Source of the DNA: Hathewaya proteolytica DSM 3090
GTDB lineage: Bacteria > Bacillota > Clostridia > Clostridiales > Clostridiaceae
Length of the DNA stretch: 64,000 bases
NCBI RefSeq assembly: GCF_900142225.1
Contig: NZ_FRAD01000003.1
Coordinates: forward strand, 239,062-303,061
Reading direction: 5' to 3'
How positions within the stretch are numbered: the stretch's first letter is position 1; the number at the start of each line of letters is the position of its first letter. Position numbers and translations under genes: made by a program. The notes under the pieces are model-generated. The model had not been told where the DNA came from. It worked only from the letters and a program-made list of their open reading frames with translations, and searched no databases. Positions 1 to 7,904 of this stretch are shown here, piece by piece.

Positions 1-630
1 TCCATAGGGCTCGCCTCCTTCTTAGTGGATATAAGTTATTCTATCATTATGTACTTCTACAACAAAGTAATTATAAGCAAAATTGGACCAGCTGCTGTTA
101 CTTCCTATGGAATAGTAAATTACATCACCAATTTGTCTTATATGATGCTCCTAGGGGTGAGCCAAGCTGTTCAACCTCTTATAAGTTATGAATATGGAGG
201 AAAAAGATTCGGAAACTCTATTAAGTATTGTAAACTAGGTCTTATATTTTCCTTTATCTTTTCCACTGTGCTTTTTGCTCTATACATCCCCCTAGGGAAA
301 GCTGCCATCAGCATATTTACAAGGGACAGCGATGTGTCGAACCTAGCCTATACCATACTGACATATACTGATCTTGCCTACATTCCTTTAGGCCTCAACA
401 TGATCATAATAACATTTTTCCAATCAGTATGTATGCCTTGGAAATCTAACTTACTGTGCTTTATGCGTGGTCTTATACTTATAAAGCTATTTATAACTCT
501 TTTACCTGGAATTTTTGGCAGCATTGGCATTTGGACAGCCATGTTTGCCTCAGAAATGGGCACATTGATCATTGGCAGCATACTGCTAATGAGAGCTAAA
601 AAGAACTTAAAATTAGAAATTCACACCTAG
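1..630 (+). CDS. MATE family efflux transporter, C-terminal part (runs off left edge)
   Basis: The reading frame is already open at base 1, so this is the C-terminal part of a longer gene beginning outside the window. The visible 209 residues are strongly hydrophobic with about five or six membrane segments, and the stretch reading GVSQAVQPLISYEYG is the pattern of MATE-family sodium- or proton-driven multidrug exporters. The family is usually about 450 residues, so roughly half is missing on the left. A GTG at base 25 could be mistaken for a start but the frame continues upstream without a ribosome site. A separate complete MATE gene lies at 32790-34145. The substrate cannot be predicted. 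Confidence 0.85.
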   Translation, partial: SIGLASFLVDISYSIIMYFYNKVIISKIGPAAVTSYGIVNYITNLSYMMLLGVSQAVQPLISYEYGGKRFGNSIKYCKLGLIFSFIFSTVLFALYIPLGKAAISIFTRDSDVSNLAYTILTYTDLAYIPLGLNMIIITFFQSVCMPWKSNLLCFMRGLILIKLFITLLPGIFGSIGIWTAMFASEMGTLIIGSILLMRAKKNLKLEIHT

Positions 631-685
631 AATAACAAAAGATTAAAATCATTTTTAAATCATATATAGAAAGGACGTGATTTAT

Positions 686-2572
686 ATGAACAATGTTGAA
701 ACTTTTTCGCCTGAAATAAGAACCCCAAATTCTCTTTCAAACTTCATTGAAAACTTAAAAGGGATTTTACACCATAAATTTTTCCTTTTTACTAACTTAT
801 CTCTGCTATTTAAAGGTTTCTTGCTACTTATCCTATCTTCCGACTCATCCTTTAAAGGTGTAAATATTTACAATGTATTTTTTAGTGTTCCGCCGTTGCT
901 TGTTTACATCAGCTTTTTACTTATATTTTTGTCATTTTCCTTTTTATTTAAAGAGAAGACATGCTATATAGTAATGGTAATACTAAATATACTTTACACC
1001 CTTGTGGTTATAGGAGACTTATGGTACTTTAGGAGCAACAGCTCCTATCTAACTTTTCACTTAATAAATTATACGTCCAATCTCAATAACCTGTCAGACA
1101 GCATTATTGCCATGGGGCGATTAATTGACCTAGCATTTATTGTTGATATTCCGGTGTTAATTTTTATAGCCATGGGAAAATTCAAAGAAAAGTCTACGGA
1201 GAATAAACCCTTTAGAAAAAGGCTGATGACTTTTTTCATACTGCTAATTATTCCATCTGTGTACCTTACATACAATCACTTTAAAGTAGATGTATTTAAG
1301 AAAGGTTTCAGAGAACAGTATTTATTTTTTACTACATGGACTCAAAACCAAAATATGTTCAACCTTATGCCTATAGGGTATCACATCATGGACGGATACA
1401 ATTTTTACAAAGACAGCAAGCAGCATATAATGGCAAAAAAAGATGAAGAAGAAATAGACAAGTGGTTTAAGCAAAAGGCAGAAATTCTTCCAGACAACAA
1501 ATTTAAGGGAATTTATAAGGGTAAAAATATCATTACTCTTCAAGTAGAATCCCTGGAGAACTTCGTCATTGGTCAAAAAGTAGAGGGCAATGAAATCACA
1601 CCAAACCTAAATAAATTATTAAATAATAGCATATATTTCAACAACTTTATTGAGCAAACTAATGGTGGCACCACCTCAGACGGTGAATTCCTTTGCAATA
1701 CTTCTCTCTTCCCCGTGAGAAGAGGTAGTACATTTTTCAGGTATCCCTCTAACACCTATGCAGCATCCTTGCCTCAACTTTTAGAGGAAGAAGGTTATAA
1801 CACCCAAGCCATTCACCCTGACATGGGTTCCTATTGGAACTGGATGCCAGCCCTTAGCTCCATTGGATTTAATGAATGTTATGACGAAAAATCCTTTACA
1901 ATGGATGAAACCGTGGGTCTTGGCCTTAGCGATAAAAGCTTTTTAAAACAGCTGGTGCCATACATTACAAAGCAAGAAAAACCTTTTTATAATTTTTCCA
2001 TAACCCTTAGTAGCCATTCACCATTTAAATTACCTGAAAGCATGAAAACTTTGAAGCTTACAGGAGAACTTAAGGGTACAGATCTTGGCAATTACTATGA
2101 ATCTGTACATTATACTGACAAGGCCATTGGAGATTTTATAGAAGACCTTAGAAAGCAAAATTTACTTTCGGATTCCATAATCGTAATATACGGAGACCAC
2201 GAAGGTCCTCATAAATTTGCAAAAGATAAAATAAACAGTATGAAGAACATACCTGACTATGCAAAAGATAACAATTATGAAGTTCCATTTATTATATACA
2301 GCGAAGGATCACAAGCCCATGTTGTTGAAACCCTTGGAGGTCAAGTGGACATTCTTCCTACCATTTGCTACCTTGTTGGTATCGATGAAGAAAAGTACGT
2401 GTACACTTCCATGGGAAGAAATCTTTTAAACACAAAAAGAAATTACACCATGCTATTCAACGGTAACATAAAATCTGAAAACCTAACAAAAGAAGAAATG
2501 GACATGCTTTCAAAGATACCAGACTATAGCAATAAAATCATTGAAACAAATTACTTTAAGGGGGCTAGATAA
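686..2572 (+). CDS. LTA synthase family (LtaS-like) membrane sulfatase-fold enzyme
   Basis: This 628-residue protein has about five membrane helices in its first 200 residues, then an extracellular sulfatase-fold domain from about residue 275. The motif GGTTSDGEF contains the expected catalytic threonine, and YGDHEG supplies metal ligands. LtaS enzymes polymerise glycerol phosphate from phosphatidylglycerol outside the membrane, while relatives transfer phosphoglycerol to other glycans; sequence alone does not separate these. A GTG at 677 is also in frame, but AGAAAGGA at 668-675 is correctly spaced only for the ATG at 686. The next gene follows with no gap, suggesting a two-gene unit ended by the terminator near 2851. 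Confidence 0.88.
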   Translation: MNNVETFSPEIRTPNSLSNFIENLKGILHHKFFLFTNLSLLFKGFLLLILSSDSSFKGVNIYNVFFSVPPLLVYISFLLIFLSFSFLFKEKTCYIVMVILNILYTLVVIGDLWYFRSNSSYLTFHLINYTSNLNNLSDSIIAMGRLIDLAFIVDIPVLIFIAMGKFKEKSTENKPFRKRLMTFFILLIIPSVYLTYNHFKVDVFKKGFREQYLFFTTWTQNQNMFNLMPIGYHIMDGYNFYKDSKQHIMAKKDEEEIDKWFKQKAEILPDNKFKGIYKGKNIITLQVESLENFVIGQKVEGNEITPNLNKLLNNSIYFNNFIEQTNGGTTSDGEFLCNTSLFPVRRGSTFFRYPSNTYAASLPQLLEEEGYNTQAIHPDMGSYWNWMPALSSIGFNECYDEKSFTMDETVGLGLSDKSFLKQLVPYITKQEKPFYNFSITLSSHSPFKLPESMKTLKLTGELKGTDLGNYYESVHYTDKAIGDFIEDLRKQNLLSDSIIVIYGDHEGPHKFAKDKINSMKNIPDYAKDNNYEVPFIIYSEGSQAHVVETLGGQVDILPTICYLVGIDEEKYVYTSMGRNLLNTKRNYTMLFNGNIKSENLTKEEMDMLSKIPDYSNKIIETNYFKGAR

Positions 2573-2824
2573 ATGAGTATTCCATGGTTTACTTTATTTT
2601 TTACACTATTCATACTTCTAGGTGCCGTATTTTCTACAGAATCCCTTTTGGTATGGATTGTGACAATAGTATTCATATATAGAATACTTAAATACTGCAA
2701 CAACATATACAAAACATCCATGGCAAAGTTGAAATATTGTATAATAAACACTCTAGTCCCACTTCTTATAATTTTCCTATTAAACAAGGCCTTTGACATA
2801 GGAACAAAAATGTTGCTAGGTTAA
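2573..2824 (+). CDS. Small hydrophobic membrane protein, unknown function
   Basis: This is an 83-residue, largely hydrophobic protein with two clear membrane segments (about residues 5-38) and a third near the C-terminus (about 57-72). Its ATG begins immediately after the TAA of the LtaS-like gene, with AAGGGGG inside the preceding gene as ribosome site, so the two are almost certainly co-translated. I do not recognise the family. The tight coupling suggests a partner of the LtaS-like enzyme or simple co-transcription of an envelope protein. An open frame on the opposite strand covers the same DNA but has no comparable start signal. Confidence 0.7.
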   Translation: MSIPWFTLFFTLFILLGAVFSTESLLVWIVTIVFIYRILKYCNNIYKTSMAKLKYCIINTLVPLLIIFLLNKAFDIGTKMLLG

Positions 2825-2850
2825 ATACACAATATGCTTATAAAAAAAAG

Positions 2851-2880
2851 ACTGCTGGAAATTTACCAGCAGTTTTTTCT
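2851..2880. terminator. Bidirectional intrinsic terminator
   Basis: An 8-bp stem ACTGCTGG / CCAGCAGT with a 7-base loop is followed by TTTTTT on the plus strand and preceded by a run of A. It ends the plus-strand LtaS-like unit and can also end the minus-strand Rpn gene. Confidence 0.9.
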
Positions 2881-2905
2881 TGTTTTACATAGACATCACA
2901 TCTTT

Positions 2906-3157
2906 TTAAAAGTATTTCTTAACTTCTTCAATGTCGCCCAAATCTAATATATTTTCTATAATATTCTCCAAAACATTAATATTCTGTCTTGATACGGTTT
3001 CTTCTAGACCTTCTGGTAAATTTCCAAATTTCTTTTTCAAAAGTTTTACCGCAGTTTTCACAAGAGCAATTGTCTCGCCTTGCTCTCTTCCTTCCTCTCT
3101 TCCTTCCTCACGTCCAATTTCCTTATAATGTATTTTCCTTATTTCTTCTATACTCAT
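2906..3157 (-). CDS. Candidate intragenic Rpn C-terminal product (RpnS-like)
   Basis: Inside the Rpn gene, GGAGGTG at 3172-3166 lies exactly 8 bases before an in-frame ATG at 3157. This would yield an 83-residue C-terminal protein starting MSIEEIRKIHYKEIG, containing the charged repeat and the helical tail but none of the nuclease domain. Internal C-terminal products of Rpn genes are known to act as inhibitors of the long nuclease form. The sequence shows the start signal; that it is used, and that it inhibits, is inference. The match to an ideal ribosome site is much better than expected by chance within a coding sequence. Confidence 0.5.
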   Translation of the reverse strand: MSIEEIRKIHYKEIGREEGREEGREQGETIALVKTAVKLLKKKFGNLPEGLEETVSRQNINVLENIIENILDLGDIEEVKKYF

Positions 3158-3913
3158 CTTAAATGCACCTCCACTTTTCTTCCTATACTCATAGAATTTA
3201 TTTTCTAACTCTGGATCCTGTATTAAAAATAAGTACTCCAAAAAGTCAACTAATGCCTTTACCTGCTCATTATTTTTTACTTTCCTATAGTTTTTAAGTT
3301 CTTCAGCCAATTTAATTTTTGCATTGTATATATCGTTATCATCTATAGGTGTTTCTAGCAAACACTTTGCCATCTTAAATACTAACTTTAAGGGATTATC
3401 GTCATGGATTTCATGAAACTTTATTTTTTCCACATCTACAGTCCTAAAATTATATATAAGTATGTCCTTTTCTATCTCCGGTATCTTATATATGTACTTT
3501 TGATCTTTTCCCTTTTTGCCTTTATACGTGTAAATGGCAGCCGCAATTATCTCCGATTTATCTTTCTCTTTATATCTAAATTTATCCCAAATTCTATAGA
3601 AATACCTGAACATCCTCTCGCCAAAAACATTGTCATCACTGCTGTAGCTTTGCACTTCCACATGGATAAATAATATCTTGCTATTATTGTCTTTCAATCT
3701 TACCTTGATTATTTTATCCGATATTATCTTCTCACTACTATCTTTATCGAAAATTTCCTTTTGTATCTCCCTAAGCTCATTATCTAATGTCTCCGTTCCA
3801 AGATTCCAATCAATCTCACCATATATCTCTGGAAACAGCAGCTCAACGATTTCACTCTCAAAAGCTTCTAAAATTGACTTCCATGCTGCATCGAAATCAT
3901 GTCTTTTCTCCAT
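2906..3913 (-). CDS. Rpn family PD-(D/E)XK nuclease (RpnL-type)
   Basis: This 335-residue protein matches the Rpn (recombination-promoting nuclease / putative transposase) family. The N-terminal half holds the PD-(D/E)XK nuclease fold with D66 and the E-x-Q pair E86/Q88 in HVEVQS. The C-terminal third is helical and charged, with the GREEGREEGREQGE repeat typical of the family. An ATG at 3949 is in frame, but AAAGGAG lies correctly upstream of the ATG at 3913 and the conserved sequence starts there (MEKRHDFDAAW). The gene stands alone between two terminators. Family members cut DNA, and some have been tied to phage defence with an inhibitor made from within the same gene; see the separate internal entry. 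Confidence 0.85.
   Translation of the reverse strand: MEKRHDFDAAWKSILEAFESEIVELLFPEIYGEIDWNLGTETLDNELREIQKEIFDKDSSEKIISDKIIKVRLKDNNSKILFIHVEVQSYSSDDNVFGERMFRYFYRIWDKFRYKEKDKSEIIAAAIYTYKGKKGKDQKYIYKIPEIEKDILIYNFRTVDVEKIKFHEIHDDNPLKLVFKMAKCLLETPIDDNDIYNAKIKLAEELKNYRKVKNNEQVKALVDFLEYLFLIQDPELENKFYEYRKKSGGAFKMSIEEIRKIHYKEIGREEGREEGREQGETIALVKTAVKLLKKKFGNLPEGLEETVSRQNINVLENIIENILDLGDIEEVKKYF
3080..3115 (-). repeat. Three tandem 12-bp units inside the Rpn gene
   Basis: Three adjoining 12-base units encode GREE, GREE and GREQ. They are near-identical on the minus strand: GGACGTGAGGAA, GGAAGAGAGGAA and GGAAGAGAGCAA. Being multiples of three, gains or losses keep the frame. They lie about 40 bases downstream of the internal start at 3157. 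Confidence 0.9.
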
Positions 3914-4020
3914 ACGTCTCTCCTTTATTATATCATATTTATAATGCAATATATCTATGATTGTTACCAGATATAATAATGTTATTCATAAGATTCAAAA
4001 GGAAGTTCTACCACTGCCAT

Positions 4021-4060
4021 AAAAAGTGCCACATACTCTTCAGCATATGGCACTTTTACC
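4021..4060 (-). terminator. Terminator after ribH
   Basis: A stem of AAAAGTGCCA / TGGCACTTTT with partial further pairing of the loop arms lies just past the ribH stop. On the minus strand it ends in a short T-run, consistent with the end of the riboflavin operon. Confidence 0.8.
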
Positions 4061-4082
4061 ATTATGATTATGTCATTTTAAA

Positions 4083-4544
4083 TTAAATACTCTTTATTAA
4101 ATTTACCATTTCAATTGCTGTAATGGCGGCGTCATATCCCTTGTTTCCAGATTTAGTGCCTGCTCTTTCAATGGCCTGTTCAATGGAGTCTGTAGTAAGC
4201 ACTCCGAAAATAACTGGTTTACCTGTGGCAAGAGAAACGCTAGCAATACCTTTAGACACTTCAGCAGATACGTACTCAAAATGAGGTGTGTTTCCTCGAA
4301 TGACAGCCCCGAGACATATTACAGCATCGTACTTACCACTTTCGGCCAGTTTTGAAGCTATAAGCGGAATCTCAAAAGCACCAGGTACCCATGCTATTTC
4401 TATGTTTTCTTCCTGAACCCCATGTCTTTTAAGCCCATCTAAAGCACCACCTAACAGCTTACTTCCTATAAATTCATTGAACCTTGCAATGACAATTCCT
4501 ATTTTTATATTGCTATCAACTAAACTTCCTTCATACACCTTCAT
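4083..4544 (-). CDS. ribH: 6,7-dimethyl-8-ribityllumazine synthase
   Basis: RibH condenses 5-amino-6-ribitylamino-uracil with 3,4-dihydroxy-2-butanone 4-phosphate to make lumazine, the penultimate riboflavin intermediate. The 153-residue length is normal. Visible family motifs are IARFNEFI near the N-terminus, the substrate loop VPGAFEIP, GAVIRGNTPHFEYV with the active-site histidine, and GVLTTDS. An ATG 24 bases further upstream is in frame, but AAAGGAG precedes the ATG at 4544 and MKVYEGSL is the standard start. It is the last gene of ribD-ribE-ribBA-ribH, 49 bases after ribBA, and is controlled by the FMN riboswitch at the head of the operon. Confidence 0.97.
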   Translation of the reverse strand: MKVYEGSLVDSNIKIGIVIARFNEFIGSKLLGGALDGLKRHGVQEENIEIAWVPGAFEIPLIASKLAESGKYDAVICLGAVIRGNTPHFEYVSAEVSKGIASVSLATGKPVIFGVLTTDSIEQAIERAGTKSGNKGYDAAITAIEMVNLIKSI

Positions 4545-4593
4545 AATTCTTTCTCCTTTATTTTTCAATTTATTGATTTATCTATTTAATTGT

Positions 4594-5793
4594 TTAGTAA
4601 TTTAGTAAGTGTCCCATCCTCTCCTGCTTAGTTTTAAGATATATTTCATCCTCCTGGTGAAGTGGAATCTGAATAGGAACTCTTTCCATAATTTCAAGCC
4701 CATAGCCTGAAAGACCGCAAAGTTTTTTTGGATTATTAGTCATCAATCTCAATCTCTTCACTCCAAGATCCTTTAAGATCTGAGCCCCAATACCGTAATC
4801 CCTCATATCAGCTGGAAAACCCAATTTAATATTTGCCTCCACCGTGTCGTAGCCTATATCCTGAAGTGCATAAGCCTTCAATTTATTTATAAGTCCAATT
4901 CCTCTACCCTCTTGTCTCATGTATAAAAGAATTCCTCGCCCCTCCTTGGCAATATTTCTCATGGCCAAATCGTACTGCTCACCACAATCACACCTTAGAG
5001 ATCCCAAAGCATCACCTGTAAGACACTCCGAATGAATTCTTGTAAGTATAACATCTTCATCATTTATATGGCCCATGACCAATGCCACATGGTGCTCTCC
5101 GTTCAATTTATTAATATACCCATAAGCTGTAAACTCACCATACCTTGTAGGCATCTTAGCCTTCACTACCCTTTCCACAAGCTTTTCAGATTTGCGCCTA
5201 TACTCAATAAGATCTGCAATGGTAATAATTTTTAAATTGTGTTTTTCAGCAAATTCCTGAAGATAAGGAGTCCTTGCCATGTGCCCATCTTCTCTCATAA
5301 TTTCACATATAACACCTGCACCCTTGTGCCCTGCCATTTTAGCCAAATCCACAGCCGCTTCAGTGTGGCCTGTTCTCTTTAGCACACCACCTTTTCTAGC
5401 TTTTAAAGGAAATACGTGTCCAGGTCTTCTAAAATCTGAAGCACAGCTACCTTCATCCACAGCTTTTTGTATGGTCAATGCCCTTTCAAAAGCAGATATA
5501 CCTGTAGTTGTATCCACATGATCTATTGACACCGTAAAAGCCGTCTCGTGGTTGTCCGTATTAAACTCAGCCATAGGCTTAAATTTAAGTCTTTCTATCA
5601 TTTCTTCTTCCATGGGCATGCATATAAGTCCCCTGCCGTAAGTAGCCATGAAATTTATAGCTTCTCCCGTAACTTTTTCTGCACTCATCAAAAGGTCTCC
5701 CTCATTTTCCCTGGAAGGATCATCAATTACTATAACCATACCACCCTTTTTTATAATTTTAATGGCTTCCTCTACACTGGTAAATACACTCAT
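4594..5793 (-). CDS. ribBA: Bifunctional DHBP synthase / GTP cyclohydrolase II
   Basis: This 399-residue fusion carries both entry reactions of riboflavin synthesis. The N-terminal half (about 1-200) is 3,4-dihydroxy-2-butanone 4-phosphate synthase, with the acidic DDPSRENEGDL loop. The C-terminal half is GTP cyclohydrolase II, with zinc-binding cysteines in CLTGDALGSLRCDCG and the REGRGIGL segment. AAAGGAG sits correctly ahead of the ATG at 5793, so the 13-residue upstream extension is not used. It is third in the rib operon, 16 bases after ribE. Catalytic motifs of both domains look intact, so it should supply both precursors needed by RibH. Confidence 0.97.
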   Translation of the reverse strand: MSVFTSVEEAIKIIKKGGMVIVIDDPSRENEGDLLMSAEKVTGEAINFMATYGRGLICMPMEEEMIERLKFKPMAEFNTDNHETAFTVSIDHVDTTTGISAFERALTIQKAVDEGSCASDFRRPGHVFPLKARKGGVLKRTGHTEAAVDLAKMAGHKGAGVICEIMREDGHMARTPYLQEFAEKHNLKIITIADLIEYRRKSEKLVERVVKAKMPTRYGEFTAYGYINKLNGEHHVALVMGHINDEDVILTRIHSECLTGDALGSLRCDCGEQYDLAMRNIAKEGRGILLYMRQEGRGIGLINKLKAYALQDIGYDTVEANIKLGFPADMRDYGIGAQILKDLGVKRLRLMTNNPKKLCGLSGYGLEIMERVPIQIPLHQEDEIYLKTKQERMGHLLNY

Positions 5794-5809
5794 TTTCACT
5801 ATCTCCTTT

Positions 5810-6463
5810 TTAAATAAATCCATTTTCCGCAAGAAAACTTTCGCTTATTTTGCTACTAGCACAACTTTCATGTTCCCTTTTCATCATGTTCTCCACATAT
5901 TTTCCCAATATGTCACACTCAATATTTATAGGAACCCCACCTTGGATATTTTCAATTAGCACTGTGCTCTTAGCCGTATGTGGTATTATGCTCACTGAAA
6001 ATTCATGTTCTTTCACAGCCGCAATAGTTAAACTTATGCCATTTAAAGTAATGGACCCCTTTTCTACTATATAGCGCATATATTTTTCTTCAATGTCAAT
6101 GTCAATCCATATGGCATTTCCTTCTTTATGACTGCCTTTTACAAAGCCAAGGCAGTCCACGTGACCCGTTACCATATGACCTCCAAATCTTCCATTGCAC
6201 ATCATGGCTCTTTCCAAATTTACCTTGTCCATAATTTTTAAATAACCAAGATTACTTCTTCTAAGGGTTTCAGCCATTACGTGAGCCCTGAAAGAAGAAT
6301 CAAGTATTTTCTCCACAGTAAGGCAAACACCATTAGTGCTTACACTGTCACCTATTTTTAAATCTTCCATGATAATTTCAGCTGAAATGGTAATCACAGC
6401 ATATTCATTGTTAACCTGAATATTCTTTACCTGGCCCACCTCTTCTATTATTCCAGTAAACAT
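5810..6463 (-). CDS. ribE: Riboflavin synthase alpha chain
   Basis: Riboflavin synthase dismutates two lumazine molecules to riboflavin and the RibD product. The 217-residue protein shows the classic duplicated lumazine-binding barrels: the first starts MFTGIIEEVGQV, and the second begins near VTGHVDCLGFV. SVSTNGVCLTV and GSITLNGISLTIA are the matched motifs of the two repeats. The start has AAGGAGGG upstream. It begins 7 bases after the ribD stop, as expected for coupled translation, and precedes ribBA by 16 bases. The gene is called ribE in Firmicutes and ribC in some other naming schemes. Confidence 0.96.
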   Translation of the reverse strand: MFTGIIEEVGQVKNIQVNNEYAVITISAEIIMEDLKIGDSVSTNGVCLTVEKILDSSFRAHVMAETLRRSNLGYLKIMDKVNLERAMMCNGRFGGHMVTGHVDCLGFVKGSHKEGNAIWIDIDIEEKYMRYIVEKGSITLNGISLTIAAVKEHEFSVSIIPHTAKSTVLIENIQGGVPINIECDILGKYVENMMKREHESCASSKISESFLAENGFI

Positions 6464-6470
6464 ATTTTTA

Positions 6471-7583
6471 TCATCCCTCCTTGTCTACATAAGCTTCTAT
6501 AAGCACATCATCCTCACAACGACTTACTTTAATATCCCTAAATAGCCTTGCATCTTTCATAAATGGAAAACCTGCTCCCTCCACCGGAGTTTTGCTTTTA
6601 ACTCCCCCTAGAATTTTAGGGCAGATGTAGCATTGAACCTTGTCCACTATATCTTCATTTAAGGCTGAGAAATTCAGTGTTCCTCCACCTTCAAGAAGCA
6701 CACTGTCGATATCCCTTTCATATAATTCCTTCATTAGCTTTTTTAGGTTGCATTTTTCATCTTCAGATTCCAGTTGTACAATACAACACCCTAATTGTGT
6801 CAGTTTTGATATCTTACTTTCATCCACATTTTTTCCTGTGGCTATGATAGTTTCCCCACACCCCATGGAGCAAAGCTTCACCACATTGCTATCCATAGGA
6901 ATCCTAAGATGACTGTCAACTATAATTCTCACAGGGTTTCTTCCATGTTCCAATCTACAAGTGAGCATAGGGTCGTCTTGCAACACAGTATTGATGCCCA
7001 CCATAATGCTGCTGAATTTGTTTCTAAGCAATTGCACCTGATTTCTCGATGCTTCACAGCTTATCCACTTAGATTCCCCTGAAGTTGTACATATCTTTCC
7101 ATCCAAGGTCATGGCATACTTCATCAAGACAAAGGGTTTCTTTTTCACCATATAACTAATAAAGATCTCATTGATTTCCCTACACATTGAATTTAGAACT
7201 CCCACTTCCACCTCTACCCCAGCATTTTTTAATATTTCAATGCCTCTACCACGGACAAGAGGATTGGGATCTTCCATTCCAATGACCACCTTTTTTATCT
7301 TTCTTTTTACAATTTCCACGGCGCAAGGCGGCGTTTTCCCGTAATGACTACAAGGCTCTAAAGTAACGTACATAGTAGAAGCAGCTACATCATCGGTGGC
7401 GCTATTTAGTGCTTCAATTTCTGCGTGAGGTCCTCCAAAAAATTTATGATAACCCTGCCCAATTACACTGTTGTTCTTCACAATTACAGCTCCCACAAGA
7501 GGATTAGGATTTACCCTTCCCTCACCTTTTTTGGCAAGCTCTATAGCCCTTCTCATATAGTCTTCATTTTCCAAAAGCATCAT
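6471..7583 (-). CDS. ribD: Bifunctional riboflavin deaminase/reductase
   Basis: RibD deaminates and then reduces the pyrimidine formed from GTP. The N-terminal cytidine-deaminase-like domain (about 1-145) has zinc motifs HAE (GGPHAEIEAL) and PCSHYGKTPPC. The C-terminal reductase domain has KYAMTLDGK and LLEGGGTLNFSA. At 370 residues it is full length. Two adjacent ATG codons (7583 and 7580) follow AGAGGGGGAG; spacing slightly favours the second. It is the first gene of the rib operon and sits behind an FMN riboswitch with a terminator hairpin, so high FMN should stop transcription before it. Confidence 0.96.
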   Translation of the reverse strand: MMLLENEDYMRRAIELAKKGEGRVNPNPLVGAVIVKNNSVIGQGYHKFFGGPHAEIEALNSATDDVAASTMYVTLEPCSHYGKTPPCAVEIVKRKIKKVVIGMEDPNPLVRGRGIEILKNAGVEVEVGVLNSMCREINEIFISYMVKKKPFVLMKYAMTLDGKICTTSGESKWISCEASRNQVQLLRNKFSSIMVGINTVLQDDPMLTCRLEHGRNPVRIIVDSHLRIPMDSNVVKLCSMGCGETIIATGKNVDESKISKLTQLGCCIVQLESEDEKCNLKKLMKELYERDIDSVLLEGGGTLNFSALNEDIVDKVQCYICPKILGGVKSKTPVEGAGFPFMKDARLFRDIKVSRCEDDVLIEAYVDKEG

Positions 7584-7608
7584 CTCCCCCTCTTACTTTT
7601 TTAGGGCA

Positions 7609-7640
7609 GAAAAAAGCTCTGAAACATTTTGTCTCAGAGC
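7609..7640 (-). terminator. FMN-riboswitch-controlled terminator
   Basis: On the minus strand GCTCTGA / TCAGAGC forms a 7-bp stem followed directly by TTTTTT, between the FMN aptamer and ribD. Its position is that of the expression platform of the riboswitch. Confidence 0.85.
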
Positions 7641-7724
7641 AGAAATAACTTTTTTAAATTTAATAAAATCAACACAAAAGATTTTTCATGTAGACTTTAC
7701 ACCAAACTTAAAATAAGGTTAATT

Positions 7725-7836
7725 CATCTTCTTTCATCCAGACTTTACTGTCGGCCTCGGAATTTCACCGAATCATGCTAAAAATTAGCTCGTGGGCTAT
7801 ACCACCGGTAGGGAATCACACCCTGCCCTGAAGATT
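7725..7836 (-). ncRNA. FMN riboswitch (RFN element)
   Basis: The minus strand carries the RFN consensus: ATCTTC pairs with GAAGAT as the closing stem, and the core includes AGGGCAGGGTG, ATTCCCTACCGGTGGT, AGCCCACGAGC, GATTCGGTGAAATTCCG and GGCCGACAGT. All hallmark segments of the FMN aptamer are present in order. It binds FMN and, with the downstream hairpin at 7609-7640, should shut off ribD-ribE-ribBA-ribH when flavin is abundant. Confidence 0.97.
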
Positions 7837-7857
7837 AATATATTTACTTTTAAAATC

Positions 7858-7886
7858 ACTGTACTACTTTTTTTAAATATTGTCAA
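7858..7886 (-). promoter_or_regulatory. Sigma-A promoter of the riboflavin operon
   Basis: On the minus strand TTGACA (7886-7881), a 17-base spacer and TACAGT (7863-7858) place transcription start about 20 bases before the FMN aptamer. Confidence 0.75.
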
Positions 7887-7904
7887 TTGCAATTATAATT
7901 TTGT

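Noticed and set aside
4594..5793. Long open frames opposite ribBA and other real genes
   Set aside because: They lack ribosome sites and family-like sequence and lie wholly within well-supported genes on the other strand.
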